From Bacillota bacterium (GTDB lineage Bacteria > Bacillota > Sulfobacillia > Sulfobacillales > Sulfobacillaceae), in the NCBI GenBank assembly GCA_021798975.1, contig JAJZBJ010000002.1, forward strand, positions 1-53,066: 53,066 nucleotides of DNA, read 5' to 3'. Both the position numbers and the translations under genes were made by a program. Under the pieces are notes generated by a model. The model made no database searches and was not told the DNA's origin. It saw only the letters and a program-made list of their open reading frames with translations. Positions 25,511 to 34,454 of the stretch are shown here, piece by piece. Positions within the stretch are counted from its first letter, which is position 1, and each line of letters opens with the position of its first letter.

Positions 25511-27427
25511 ATGGCAACAGCAGTACAAAAGCGCCGGGTTCGACTGACCACACCACTGATCCGCGTGAATGGCGAACTGAAGCCGGCGACTTGGGAGGAA
25601 GCGCTGAGCCGGGCTGCGGAATTGTTCCGGCCGCTCATTGCGGACGGCAGCGGCGATGCCTTAGCCGTCTTTAGCTGTTCGAAGTCAACGAATGAATTAA
25701 ATTACTTGGCGTCCAAGTTTGCGCGTTCCGTATTCCGGACCAATAACGTGGACTCCTGTAACCGGACCTGACACGCCCCGTCGGTCGCGGGTCTCGCGGC
25801 TGTGTTTGGGAGTGGTGCCAGTACCAGTTCCTATGAGGAGTTCGAGAATACCGATTTCATTTTGCTGGTGGGGTCCAACGCTGCCGAAGCGCACCCGATC
25901 ATGTTTCACCACATGATGAAGGGGGTTCGGAAGGGGGCAACTTTGGTCGTAGTCGATCCACGGCGGACGCTCACCACTAAGCGAGCCCACGAACACTTGC
26001 AAATTGCTGTTGGCAGCGATATTGCGTTGATTAATTCCATGATTCATGTCATTTTACGGGACGGCTTGGAGCATCGCGCATTTATTGCCGGCGCCACCAG
26101 CAACTTTGAGGAACTCAAGGCGTCGGTGCAGGATTGGACCCCGGAGCGCGCCGAGGGGATTACGGGAATTGAAGCGGCCCGTATTGAATCCATTGCCCGA
26201 GCGTATGCCGAGGCGCCGCGGGCCATGATCGGGTGGACGCTGGGTATTACCGAACATCACAATGCAGTCGACAATGTCTTTGCCCTCATCAATCTGTCAT
26301 TGGTGACGGGTCACGTGGGCCGGTATGGATCGGGATTGAATCCCCTGCGGGGACAAAACAACGTACAGGGCGGAGGCGACATGGGGGCATTGCCCAACCG
26401 CCTGCCAGGATTCCAGGACATCGCCGATCCGGCGGTGCGGACATCGTTTGAAACGGCGTGGGGCGTACCCATATCCGGAACGCCGGGATTGAACCAATCG
26501 CAAATCTTTGACGCCATGGCCCATGGCACGGTGCGCGGGCTGTATGTGATTGGCGAAAATCCAATCGAATCCGAGGCCAATCAGCACCACGTGCGCCAAC
26601 TGTTTCAAGGCTTGGATGCATTGGTCGTGCAAGATATCTTCCTCACCTCAACGGGGGAAATGGCGGATGTTGTGTTCCCGGCCCGGGTCTCCTTCGCGGA
26701 GAGTGCGGGAACCTATACCAACAGCGAGCGGCGCGTGCAGTTGGTGCAGCCGGCCCGTAAGGCGCCCGGGGAGGCCCAGGATGACATCTGGATCGTGACG
26801 CAGCTGGCGAACGCACTCGGCGCGGAGTGGCCGACGTTGGATGCTGAAGGGGTATTTGACGAGATGCGCCACCTGGCACCTAATTTCCGCGGCATGACGT
26901 ACAACCGGATTCGTGAACGGCACGGCCTGCAGTGGCCCTGCCCGGACGAGTCGCACCCGGGCACCCAAGTTCTGCACACTCGGTTGTGGGAGGATCCGGT
27001 GACGGCGAAGGCGCCCTTCAGTCCGGTAGATTGGGAACCGCCGGTGGAGATGCCCGATGCCGAGTATCCTTTCCTGCTGACCACCGGACGGCGTTTGGCA
27101 TTCTTCAACACCGGGATTCAGTCGAACGTTTATGACCACCCGCACAAGGTGGGGGAGTGGATGGAGATGAATCCCGAGGACGCCGAACGGCTCGGTGTGG
27201 AGGATGGGAATCTTGTCAACGTGGCGTCCCGGCGTGGCGAGCTGACCGTGGGCATTCGGCGCTCCAATGCGGTGAAACCTGGGGTGGTGTTTTTAACCTT
27301 CCACTTCCCGGATCACGTGAAAACCAATGTGCTGTCCATCGACGCGACCGATCCCAAGTCGGGGACGGCTGAGTTCAAGGCGGCCGCCGTGCGGATCGCC
27401 AAAGCGGAGGCGAAGCATGCGGACTGA
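25511..27427 (+). CDS. fdhA: Selenocysteine formate dehydrogenase, catalytic half of alpha subunit
   Basis: Mo/W-bis-MGD formate dehydrogenase catalytic region, 638 residues when the in-frame TGA at 25769-25771 is read as selenocysteine (residue 87). The surrounding residues VDSCNRT-U-HAPSVAGL match the active site of Escherichia coli FdhF, and the same frame continues for 551 codons with family blocks: LLVGSNAAEAHP, RGQNNVQGGGDMGALPN, FAESAGTYTNSERRVQ, and the C-terminal LTTGRRLAFFNTG molybdopterin-binding domain. A SECIS hairpin follows the TGA. The protein lacks the usual N-terminal Fe-S part, which is encoded at 29056-29904. The start ATG at 25511 follows GGAGGGG; a GTG at 25463 is less likely. 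The 3' end overlaps nuoE by 11 bases. Confidence 0.93.
25769..25800 (+). promoter_or_regulatory. UGA selenocysteine codon with bacterial SECIS hairpin
   Basis: The TGA at 25769-25771 is followed by a hairpin of six pairs, GTCGCG at 25784-25789 and CGCGGC at 25795-25800, with loop GGTCT. From memory, E. coli fdhF has a loop AGGTCT whose GGT lies 19-21 bases after the TGA; here GGT is at exactly that distance. The conserved loop G and U that SelB contacts are present. The hairpin is also coding. Confidence 0.88.
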
Positions 27428-27836
27428 AACGGAAGAACAAGTGCGTTCCATCTTGGGAGCTATGCCGCGCGAGCGGGCGTCGCTCCTGCCCGCGCTGTGG
27501 GCGGTGGTGGACAAAATGGGCTGGGTCGATCAGGAGCGCCTGGAAGCGGTGGCGGTGGTGTTGAACTTGCCCACAGCCGACGTATACGGCGTGGCCTCCT
27601 TTTATGCGATGCTGCCGACTGACGGACGCACGCAGGTGCGGGTGTGTAACGATGTGCTGTGCCATCTGGCGGGGAGCCAGCACCTTATGGCCGACCTGCG
27701 CGCAAACGGATTGGACGCGGTATCTTGGCCCTGCCTCGGGCGGTGCGATCAGGCCCCGGCCGCCTTGGTGAATCAGCGGCCGGTCGTGCAGGCCACGGCC
27801 GAGAAGGTCCAACGGGCCGCTCAGGGAGGGGCATGA
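27417..27836 (+). CDS. NuoE-like [2Fe-2S] subunit of NAD-dependent formate dehydrogenase
   Basis: Thioredoxin-like ferredoxin subunit of 139 residues (NuoE/HoxE/FdsG family). A helical N-terminus is followed by the [2Fe-2S] domain with ligands CNDVLC (CxxxxC) and CLGRC (CxxxC). With the NuoF-like subunit it forms the diaphorase part that passes electrons between formate oxidation and NAD. The ATG at 27417 follows GGAGG by six bases and overlaps the catalytic gene; the stop overlaps the next gene as ATGA. Because no other nuo gene is near, assignment to the formate dehydrogenase rather than complex I is firm. Confidence 0.92.
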   Translation: MRTETEEQVRSILGAMPRERASLLPALWAVVDKMGWVDQERLEAVAVVLNLPTADVYGVASFYAMLPTDGRTQVRVCNDVLCHLAGSQHLMADLRANGLDAVSWPCLGRCDQAPAALVNQRPVVQATAEKVQRAAQGGA

Positions 27837-29056
27837 GCATGCGCGAATATCGGTTGCTGCCCCAGGATTCGGTCCGGTCGCATCCGGCCAGCTATGAACG
27901 CTTCGTGGAGCGGGGATTCGAGCGAGCGGTGCGCCGCGCCCAATCCTTGAGTCCCGGGGAACTCATCCGCGACGTGAGCGATGCGGGTATTTTAGGCCGC
28001 GGAGGAGCCGCATTTCCCACCGGACGCAAGTGGGCGAGCGTGGCTGACGCCCCGTTTAGCCCCAAGTATGTGGTGATGAATGCCGATGAAAGTGAGCCGG
28101 GCACCTTCAAGGACCGGGTGTTACTGATGGATGACCCATTGGGCGCCCTCACCGGGATGATTATCGCCGCGCGGGCGGTGGGTGCTCAAAGAGGGTATGT
28201 CTACATTCGCGGCGAGTACCAGGATGTCGAGGCGCGGGTGGCTGACGCGCTAGCCATGCTCAAGGAGCACGGATTTCTCGGCGATGGATTCTCCATCGAA
28301 ATCCGCCGAGGCGCGGGAGCTTACATTGCAGGAGAAGAAACTGCGCTCTTTAACTCGATTGAAGGGCGACGTCCGGAGCCGCGCGTCAAGCCGCCCTTTC
28401 CGACGGTGCACGGGTTGTTTGGCAAGCCCACGTTGATCCAGAACGTCGAGACGCTGGCTAATGTGGCGGTGCTGCTGAGTGAGAGCGTGGCCTGGTTTCG
28501 AGAAAAGGGCACAGAGAAAACACCCGGTACCAAACTGGTTTGTCTCAGCGGAGCGGTCAAAAATCCCGGCGTGTACGAAGTGGCCTTTGGCATCCCATTG
28601 AAGGACATTCTCTTTTCCGAGGCGCTGGGCGGCGGGCTGGCGCCGGGACGCACGCTCCGGACGGTCCTTTTAGGTGGGGCGGCTGGCACCTTTTTGACGC
28701 CGCAAGAGCTGGACGAGGCGCAATACGACTATCCCTCGTTGCGCCGTCTGGGAGCCAGCATTGGATCGGGAGCGGCCATGGTGTTTGACGACACGGTGGC
28801 CGTGGAGGACGTGCTGAAGCTCTTGGCGCACTTCTTCGCCGACGAGTCGTGCGGGCAGTGTGTGCCTTGCCGGGTTGGAACCCGGCGGTTGGTGGAGCTT
28901 TTAGACAGCCCGGACGGATTTGACGATGCCGAACGGCTTCGGGATCTGGGCCGGGCCATGCAGGATGCGTCGATCTGCGGGTTGGGCCAGACGGCCCCTT
29001 TGGCACTGTTGTCCTACATGGATCGACCGACTTTATGGAAAAGGAGTGCGGTCTGA
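27833..29056 (+). CDS. NuoF-like FMN/NAD-binding subunit of formate dehydrogenase
   Basis: Diaphorase subunit of 407 residues (NuoF/HoxF/FdsB family) holding FMN, an NAD(H) site and one [4Fe-4S] cluster. The glycine-rich GRGGAAFPTGRKW (about 50-62) and NADESEPGTFKDR (about 83-95) are the NADH and FMN regions. The cluster motif CGQCVPCRVGTRR with a distal CGLG follows near residues 340-385. It lacks the extra N-terminal thioredoxin domain found in some HoxF and FdsB proteins, consistent with a separate NuoE. ATGA overlap with the upstream gene, one-base overlap (TGATG) with the next. Confidence 0.93.
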   Translation: MSMREYRLLPQDSVRSHPASYERFVERGFERAVRRAQSLSPGELIRDVSDAGILGRGGAAFPTGRKWASVADAPFSPKYVVMNADESEPGTFKDRVLLMDDPLGALTGMIIAARAVGAQRGYVYIRGEYQDVEARVADALAMLKEHGFLGDGFSIEIRRGAGAYIAGEETALFNSIEGRRPEPRVKPPFPTVHGLFGKPTLIQNVETLANVAVLLSESVAWFREKGTEKTPGTKLVCLSGAVKNPGVYEVAFGIPLKDILFSEALGGGLAPGRTLRTVLLGGAAGTFLTPQELDEAQYDYPSLRRLGASIGSGAAMVFDDTVAVEDVLKLLAHFFADESCGQCVPCRVGTRRLVELLDSPDGFDDAERLRDLGRAMQDASICGLGQTAPLALLSYMDRPTLWKRSAV

Positions 29057-29904
29057 TGGCGGATATCACCCTCACAATTGATGGGGTCCAGGTGACGGTT
29101 CCGGAAGGCAGTACGGTTCGGGAGGCATGCAGCCACTCGGGGGACGCCCCGCCGGTTTTGTGCTTCCATGACAACTTGACCGCGGCCAATGCGTGTCGCG
29201 CCTGTGTGGTGGAGGTGGAGGGCAGCCGGGCCTTAGTGGCATCGTGCAGCCGCCAAGCGGAACCAGACATGGTGGTCCATACCCGGTCGGAGCGGGTCGT
29301 GAATGCCCGGCGCGTGGTCGCGGAGCTTTTGGCCTCGACCTCGGATATCAGCTTGGCTCCCAGCGTTCAGGAGCTTCTGGCCGCGAATGCCGGGGACGCC
29401 GCCCGGTATCGCACCGGCGCGACATGGGAGCAGCCCGTTCTCGACGACAATCGCCTCTACGTGCGCGACTACGCGAAATGCATCTTGTGCTACCGCTGTG
29501 TGGAAGCATGTGGCGAGGATGCCCAGAATACGTTTGCTATCACTGTCGCGGGCCGGGGGTTTGAAGCGCACATTGATGCCGGATTCGGCCGTGCCATGCC
29601 GGACTCGGACTGCGTGTTCTGCGGCAACTGCGTGGCGGTATGCCCCACCGGGGCGCTGATCGATCGCTCGGAATACACGCTGCGTCAGGCTGGGGCTTGG
29701 CAAGAGGATGCCATCACCACGACGGAAACGGTCTGCTCGTATTGCGGGGTGGGATGCGACTTGGAGCTTCATGTACTGGACAATCAGGTGGTGAAGGTGA
29801 CCTCGCCCATGGACCATCCGGTCACGCACGGCATGTTGTGCGTCAAAGGTCGGTATGCATACCAGTACGTGCAGATTGAAGATGAAATGCCGGAACGCGC
29901 CTAA
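29056..29904 (+). CDS. Fe-S N-terminal half of formate dehydrogenase alpha subunit
   Basis: Protein of 282 residues equal to the NuoG-like N-terminus of FdsA/FdhA. Order: [2Fe-2S] ferredoxin domain (CFHD...CRAC...CSRQ, about 36-67), a helical segment, two [4Fe-4S] ferredoxin motifs (CILCYRCVEAC and CVFCGNCVAVC, about 146-204), then the proximal [4Fe-4S] domain of molybdopterin enzymes, CSYCGVGC with the fourth ligand in LCVKGR. It stops just after this, where single-chain enzymes continue into the region encoded at 25511. The HxxxCxxCxxxxxC cluster expected between the first two domains is absent. AAGGAG precedes the ATG. Confidence 0.9.
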   Translation: MADITLTIDGVQVTVPEGSTVREACSHSGDAPPVLCFHDNLTAANACRACVVEVEGSRALVASCSRQAEPDMVVHTRSERVVNARRVVAELLASTSDISLAPSVQELLAANAGDAARYRTGATWEQPVLDDNRLYVRDYAKCILCYRCVEACGEDAQNTFAITVAGRGFEAHIDAGFGRAMPDSDCVFCGNCVAVCPTGALIDRSEYTLRQAGAWQEDAITTTETVCSYCGVGCDLELHVLDNQVVKVTSPMDHPVTHGMLCVKGRYAYQYVQIEDEMPERA

Positions 29905-29933
29905 GCACGGCGTTTCCGAAGGGGGGCTTTCAC

Positions 29934-30434
29934 ATGGCGGAACAGGTGCCGGATTTGTCCTTAGTGCGCCGACTGAAAGCCAAAGGCCGATATGAAGAGG
30001 CGGAGCGCCAGCTTGCGGTTTGGCTGGAAGGGGACCCGGATAGTCCTCGGCTGCGCTTCGAGATGGCTTCAGTGCTGGATAACCAAGGGCGGGAGCAAGA
30101 CGCCATTCCCTACTATGAGGCGGCATTGGCCGGCGATTTGGATCCGGCCCATCGCGTTGATGCGCTGTTGGGCCTGGGCTCCAGTTTGCGGGTGGTGGGC
30201 CGGACGCATGATTCCCATCGGGTCATGGCCGGCGCCTTAGAGGAGTTTCCACATCACCTGGGCCTTAAGGTCTTCTATGCGTTGACGTTGGAGCAGATGG
30301 GGAACTTTGGGGACGCGATTTCCCTGCTCTTGGATATCATCACGGAAAGCGGCAAAGCGGAGTCCTTGGACGCCTATCGCGCAGGACTCCGCTATTACCG
30401 CGACCATCGTCACGATTTTCGGCCTCAGACTTAG
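29934..30434 (+). CDS. Tetratricopeptide repeat protein
   Basis: Protein of 166 residues made of helical repeats, resembling the TPR_5 group (LGLGSSLRVVGRTHDSHRVM, LGLKVFYALTLEQMGNFGDAISLLL). Probably a cytoplasmic protein-binding scaffold. AAGGGGGG lies seven bases before the ATG. It is 29 bases after the formate dehydrogenase operon, with no clear terminator between, so it may be co-transcribed. The stop overlaps the convergent methyltransferase by a few bases. No specific partner can be named. Confidence 0.7.
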   Translation: MAEQVPDLSLVRRLKAKGRYEEAERQLAVWLEGDPDSPRLRFEMASVLDNQGREQDAIPYYEAALAGDLDPAHRVDALLGLGSSLRVVGRTHDSHRVMAGALEEFPHHLGLKVFYALTLEQMGNFGDAISLLLDIITESGKAESLDAYRAGLRYYRDHRHDFRPQT

Positions 30435-31063
30435 GAGATCACGCGCGCCACGGTCAGGCCATCTCCGATGGGGAGAACGAGACTCTCCAGACGCGGGTGG
30501 TCTGCAGCCTGCTGATTGAACGTGCGAATGGCGTCGACGGCAGGGCCGGTCGCGTCCGGGTCCAACACCCGGCCTCCTTGCAGGGTGTTGTCTGCGGCAA
30601 TGATAGCCCCGGGGCGGGCCAGCCGCAGGGCATAATCCAGGTACACGGGGTAGTTGTCCTTGTCCGCGTCAATGAAGAAGAAATCGAAGGTGCGGCCTTC
30701 CTCGTGGAGCTGGGCCAGCGTGTCTGCGGCGGGGCCCACGCGATAGGTGACGCGGTCTTTTAGTCCCGCGCGGGTTAAGTTGGCCAGAGCCACATCCCGG
30801 TAGTCCGGCTGCAGTTCCAGGGAGGTCAGGGTGCCTCCCGGCGGCAGGGCGCGCCCCAGCCAAATACCGGAATATCCGCCCAACGCCCCAATTTCCAATA
30901 CGTCGCGGCTCCCCGCAACCCGAATTAGCCAATGCAAGGCAGCGCCGGTTACGGCGGGTACGAAAATGGCGGGCATGCCGCGTGCGATGATGTCCGCCTT
31001 GACATCTTTGAGAATGTTGTCTTCGTGTACAAAGACCTGGTCGAGATACTGGTCGAAAGTCAT
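30431..31063 (-). CDS. Class I SAM-dependent O-methyltransferase
   Basis: Methyltransferase of 210 residues in the caffeoyl-CoA/catechol type family (COG4122-like). The SAM-binding motif I is VLEIGALGGYSGIWLG (about 56-71), followed by the acidic TSLEL strand; the metal-binding FFFIDADKDNYPVYLDY and AADNTLQGG segments are present. The substrate is unknown; bacterial members act on small catechols or on tRNA uridine derivatives (TrmR-like). The ATG (complement of 31061-31063) follows GAGGGAGGAA. It is 32 bases downstream of folE on the same strand. Confidence 0.88.
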   Translation of the reverse strand: MTFDQYLDQVFVHEDNILKDVKADIIARGMPAIFVPAVTGAALHWLIRVAGSRDVLEIGALGGYSGIWLGRALPPGGTLTSLELQPDYRDVALANLTRAGLKDRVTYRVGPAADTLAQLHEEGRTFDFFFIDADKDNYPVYLDYALRLARPGAIIAADNTLQGGRVLDPDATGPAVDAIRTFNQQAADHPRLESLVLPIGDGLTVARVIS

Positions 31064-31095
31064 AGGTTCCTCCCTCTTCGGACCACGTCCACGGG

Positions 31096-31740
31096 TTAGG
31101 ACTTGCGCATCAACTCCAAAACTTCCCGCCGCATTTCGGGCTGGGTTTGGAATACGCCGCGGGCAGCGGTTGTGATGGTACGGCTGCCGGGCTTTTGAAT
31201 CCCCCGCATGGACATACACAAGTGCTCTGCCTCAATCATGACGAGAGTGCCGGCAGCCTGCAAGGCTTCGTTCAACGTTTCCGCAATCTGATTGGTCAGG
31301 CGCTCCTGCACCTGGGGTCGGCGGGCGTACGCTTCCACCAACCGGGCCAGCTTGGAGAGGCCGGTCACCTCATGATTTTGGGGCAAATAGGCGACGTGAG
31401 CGACGCCGAAAAAGGGCAGCAGATGGTGTTCGCAGGCGGAGTAAAAGGGGATGTCTTTGACCAGCACCACCTCTTCGTGGTCCACGTGAAAACGGGTGTC
31501 CAGCACCTCGGCCGGATTCAGGGATAGTCCGGAGAAAATTTCAGCATACATCCGGGCGACGCGCGCCGGCGTATCGACCAATCCCTCGCGGCTGGGGTCC
31601 TCTCCGACTGCCTCCAAAATCATCGCGACCGCCCGCGCGATTTTGGCTTGGTCCACGGCGCTTGCAGGGGAGGACAATGTTTCCGCGAAGTTCCAGGATT
31701 CCTGGTCCGCAACGTCGTTGGTGAATTTGCCGTCAGCCAT
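31096..31740 (-). CDS. folE: GTP cyclohydrolase I
   Basis: GTP cyclohydrolase IA of 214 residues, converting GTP to dihydroneopterin triphosphate, the first step to folate. The zinc and active-site signatures are [12 protein letters not shown] (about 106-117), the [20 protein letters not shown] stretch, and the [17 protein letters not shown] block containing the second zinc cysteine. It is full length. AGAAGG lies six bases before the ATG. The gene sits between moaA and the methyltransferase in a minus-strand run and shares GTP as substrate with MoaA. Confidence 0.96.
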   Translation of the reverse strand: MADGKFTNDVADQESWNFAETLSSPASAVDQAKIARAVAMILEAVGEDPSREGLVDTPARVARMYAEIFSGLSLNPAEVLDTRFHVDHEEVVLVKDIPFYSACEHHLLPFFGVAHVAYLPQNHEVTGLSKLARLVEAYARRPQVQERLTNQIAETLNEALQAAGTLVMIEAEHLCMSMRGIQKPGSRTITTAARGVFQTQPEMRREVLELMRKS

Positions 31741-31790
31741 TCAATGCCTTCTCTCTATATGAATCACAACAGTGTTTGAGTCCGCTCTGA

Positions 31791-32804
31791 CTATCCGCCA
31801 ATCCGAAACATCTCCACTTTGGGAAGCGGAGTGGTGTGCTCAGAACGTTCCTCCGAATATCGGACGGTTCGCGTCCGCCAAATGTTAACAATCTGCGCCC
31901 GCAATTCGTCGTCGCTGGCACCGTCCCGAAGAGGGGTACGCAAATCGTAGCCGCGTTGACCGAAGAGGCATAGATACAACTGGCCCTCCGGAGACAGACG
32001 CGCCCGCGAACAGGCGCCGCAAAAGGGCTGCGTGACCGAGGTAATGACGCCAAACTCGCCGCCGCCATCCAGATACCGATAGCGGCGCGCGACATCGCCG
32101 GGCCGGTCTGGAGTGAGGGCCTCGATGGGCCATTCTTGGCTGATGCGCTGGACAATCTCTTGGGCAGGGACAACATCATCCATGCGCCAACCGTTCGCCG
32201 TACCCACATCCATGTATTCGATGAAACGCAGAACTTGCCCAGTGTGCCGGAAATGGGCCGCCATGGGAATGATGTCGTGGTCGTTGACGCCGCGCTTGAC
32301 CACCATATTAATCTTGACGGGCGTCAACCCAGCGTCTGCGGCTGCTTGGATCGCGTCGAGGACCCGCTCGACCGGAAATCCGACATCGTTAATGGACTGA
32401 AAGACGTCATTGTCTAGGGAGTCCAAGCTGACTGTGACACGACGCAAACCGGATTCGGCAAGCTTTTGCGCCCGATCGGGGGTTAAGAGGGCGCCGTTGG
32501 TCGTCATGGCAATGTCGTCGATGCCCTCGATGCCATGGAGCCGTTCAATCAGCGTGTCCACATCGCGGCGCACCAGGGGCTCTCCACCCGTGATGCGCAG
32601 CTTATGCACGCCCAGATCACGAAAGATGGCCGCCAAGCGCGCAATTTCTTCGAATGTTAACAGCTCTCGACGGGGCAAAAAGGCGAACGAGGGACCAAAG
32701 ACCTCCTTGGGCATGCAATAGACACAGCGAAAATTACAACGGTCCGTCACCGAGATGCGCAAGTCATGCAGGGGACGTTGCAGGACATCCACCAATTCCG
32801 TCAT
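31791..32804 (-). CDS. moaA: GTP 3',8-cyclase MoaA (molybdopterin biosynthesis)
   Basis: Radical SAM enzyme of 337 residues catalysing the first step of molybdenum cofactor synthesis from GTP. The SAM cluster motif CNFRCVYC is at about residues 23-30; the second cluster is CGAC...C near the C-terminus (about 262-279). The C-terminal GG dipeptide needed for activity is present. GGGAGGG lies six bases before the ATG. It is a direct requirement for the formate dehydrogenase 2 kb upstream, although other moa/mob genes are not in this window. Confidence 0.96.
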   Translation of the reverse strand: MTELVDVLQRPLHDLRISVTDRCNFRCVYCMPKEVFGPSFAFLPRRELLTFEEIARLAAIFRDLGVHKLRITGGEPLVRRDVDTLIERLHGIEGIDDIAMTTNGALLTPDRAQKLAESGLRRVTVSLDSLDNDVFQSINDVGFPVERVLDAIQAAADAGLTPVKINMVVKRGVNDHDIIPMAAHFRHTGQVLRFIEYMDVGTANGWRMDDVVPAQEIVQRISQEWPIEALTPDRPGDVARRYRYLDGGGEFGVITSVTQPFCGACSRARLSPEGQLYLCLFGQRGYDLRTPLRDGASDDELRAQIVNIWRTRTVRYSEERSEHTTPLPKVEMFRIGG

Positions 32805-32841
32805 TCTGTCCCTCCTTCCCTTAGGTAAGCCTTCTCACCTT

Positions 32842-32850
32842 ATTGTATCA
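32842..32850 (-). promoter_or_regulatory. Extended -10 promoter of moaA
   Basis: On the minus strand the sequence reads TGATACAAT, an extended -10 (TG-n-TACAAT). The -35 position is poor. It lies about 37 bases before the moaA start codon. Confidence 0.55.
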
Positions 32851-32866
32851 CGAGGGTGCCCGGAAC

Positions 32867-32909
32867 CGCTTTGTCCCATGACAAAGCGGCGCGGTCGAGT
32901 CGCGCCGCT
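32867..32909 (-). terminator. Overlapping alternative hairpins after the acyl-CoA synthetase gene
   Basis: On the minus strand a 9-base stem (arms 32901-32909 and 32885-32893, loop of seven) is followed by TTTGT, a weak terminator for the acyl-CoA synthetase gene ending at 32925. A second perfect hairpin, CCGCTTTGTC at 32867-32876 with GACAAAGCGG at 32881-32890 and loop CCAT, uses part of the same sequence. The two stems cannot form together. Confidence 0.55.
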
Positions 32910-32924
32910 CTTCGGCTGCCAGCG

Positions 32925-34454
32925 CTATAGCACGCCGTCGCGTGCCATAGCGCGCAAGTCGCGCTTCAAAATCTTGCCGCTGGCGTTGTGGGGGAGTTCG
33001 TCCACGAAGCGGTACTGTACCGGCAGCTTATAGGACGCGATGCGGTCTTTGGCGAAGAGCCGCAAGCTCTCTCCGTCCACGGGCGACCCTGCTTTTTTCA
33101 CCACGACGGCTGCCACCTCTTCCCCGTAGATGTGGTGGGGAACGCCGATGACAGCGCATTCCACCACGTCCGGGTGTTGGTAGAGTACGTTCTCGACCTC
33201 TGCAGGGTAGATATTCTGGCCGCCGCGGATAATCATATCCTTCTTACGGTCAATGATGTAAAGGAAACCCTCATTGTCCATGTAGCCAAGGTCGCCGCTG
33301 TGATACCAGCCGTTTTGTATGGCGTCAGCCGTTGCCTCGGGGTTCTTGTAGTAGCCCTTCATCAAATTGACGCCTTGGGTGACCACCTCCCCTACGACCC
33401 CGGGGGGCGCCTCTTTATCGTCGTCGCCGAAGATGGCGATGGTCATGCCGGGGAGGGGGCGGCCCACCGATCCGGGCTTGGTCAGGGCATAGTCACCGTC
33501 AAGACCCGAGATGGCCGGGCTGTTTTCGGTCTGCCCATACAGATTCTTAATGGGCGCTTTGGGAAAACGGCGTTGGATGGTCTGAATGGTCTCAACCGGC
33601 ATGAGGCTGGCACCATAGGTGAGGATGCGGAGGTCCGGGAAATTCTCCGCGCGGAAGGCCGGATCCTGCAGCAGGATGTGATACATGGCGGGGACGCCGA
33701 AGAACACCGTCACGCGTTCGTCTTTGAGGAGTTGATGGACGCGTTTGGGCGAAAACTCGTCAACCACGGCCGTAGCGCCGACCGTTAACGGGGCCTGCAA
33801 AAAGACGTGCTGGGCGCTGTGGAACACGGGATACAACGACACCACGCGATCGCCCGGCGCAATGCCGATCAGGGTGCTGGTGGATTGATAGAACTGATAG
33901 GCGATGTTGGCGTGGGACAGCATGACGCCTTTGGGGTGGCCCGTGGTTCCGGAGGTGTAGAGAATCAACGCCACGTCATCCGCTTGCACCGCGGATGGAT
34001 CGACGGGGTCCGACGCCGCATCCTGGAGATGGCGGTGGAACTGCGAGAGAGCCATCCGTTGCCCTTGATAGTCTTCGGGCAGTTGGGCGATGAGGGCATC
34101 GTCCGTGACGATGAGCTGGGGCTCGGCGTCAGTGGTGATATCCGCCACCTCAGGACGGGCCAATTTGGTGTTGAGCGGCACGAACGTCATGCCGGACGCC
34201 AGCACCGCCCAATACAACACGAGATAGGGCCAATCGTTGCCCAACATGGCGGCCACGCGGTCGCCGGCCCTCAGCCCTAGGGACTCAAGACCGCGTTGGT
34301 GTTGGTATATCCGCCCGGTCATCTCGTGGTAAGTCATGCGTCCGCCCGGAGCGACCACAGCTTCCCGGTCGGGGTACTGCTCGGCCATGGCTAACACTTG
34401 CGGCCAGGCCTTGGTGAATGTCGTTTTTGGTATCGATGGACCAACGGCAGGCAT
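32925..34454 (-). CDS. Long-chain acyl-CoA synthetase (AMP-forming)
   Basis: ANL-superfamily ligase of 509 residues, activating a fatty or related acid to its CoA thioester. The P-loop-like LYTSGTTGHPKGVMLSHAN (about 165-183) is canonical. The A5 motif is YGQTENSP, then YHSGDLGYMD and DRKKDMIIRGGQNIYPAEVE, ending in the catalytic Lys region NASGKILKRDLR. Chain-length preference cannot be read directly; the general form fits FadD-type enzymes. The ATG (complement of 34452-34454) follows TAGGAGG; an upstream in-frame codon adds seven residues. It is monocistronic between hairpins and a divergent gene. Confidence 0.92.
   Translation of the reverse strand: MPAVGPSIPKTTFTKAWPQVLAMAEQYPDREAVVAPGGRMTYHEMTGRIYQHQRGLESLGLRAGDRVAAMLGNDWPYLVLYWAVLASGMTFVPLNTKLARPEVADITTDAEPQLIVTDDALIAQLPEDYQGQRMALSQFHRHLQDAASDPVDPSAVQADDVALILYTSGTTGHPKGVMLSHANIAYQFYQSTSTLIGIAPGDRVVSLYPVFHSAQHVFLQAPLTVGATAVVDEFSPKRVHQLLKDERVTVFFGVPAMYHILLQDPAFRAENFPDLRILTYGASLMPVETIQTIQRRFPKAPIKNLYGQTENSPAISGLDGDYALTKPGSVGRPLPGMTIAIFGDDDKEAPPGVVGEVVTQGVNLMKGYYKNPEATADAIQNGWYHSGDLGYMDNEGFLYIIDRKKDMIIRGGQNIYPAEVENVLYQHPDVVECAVIGVPHHIYGEEVAAVVVKKAGSPVDGESLRLFAKDRIASYKLPVQYRFVDELPHNASGKILKRDLRAMARDGVL

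Noticed and set aside
25463-25771. Apparent stop codon splitting the formate dehydrogenase gene into a short frame and a long one (pseudogene or two genes)
   Set aside because: The frame is unchanged on both sides, the TGA is at the Sec/Cys active-site position, and a SECIS hairpin follows. Recoding explains it better than decay.
29233-30126. Minus-strand open frame of 297 codons across the Fe-S subunit and TPR gene
   Set aside because: The plus-strand genes have clear cysteine motifs and good ribosome sites; the reverse frame has no family features.
32988-33788. Plus-strand open frame of 266 codons antisense to the acyl-CoA synthetase
   Set aside because: The minus-strand gene has every ANL motif; this frame has none and no ribosome site.
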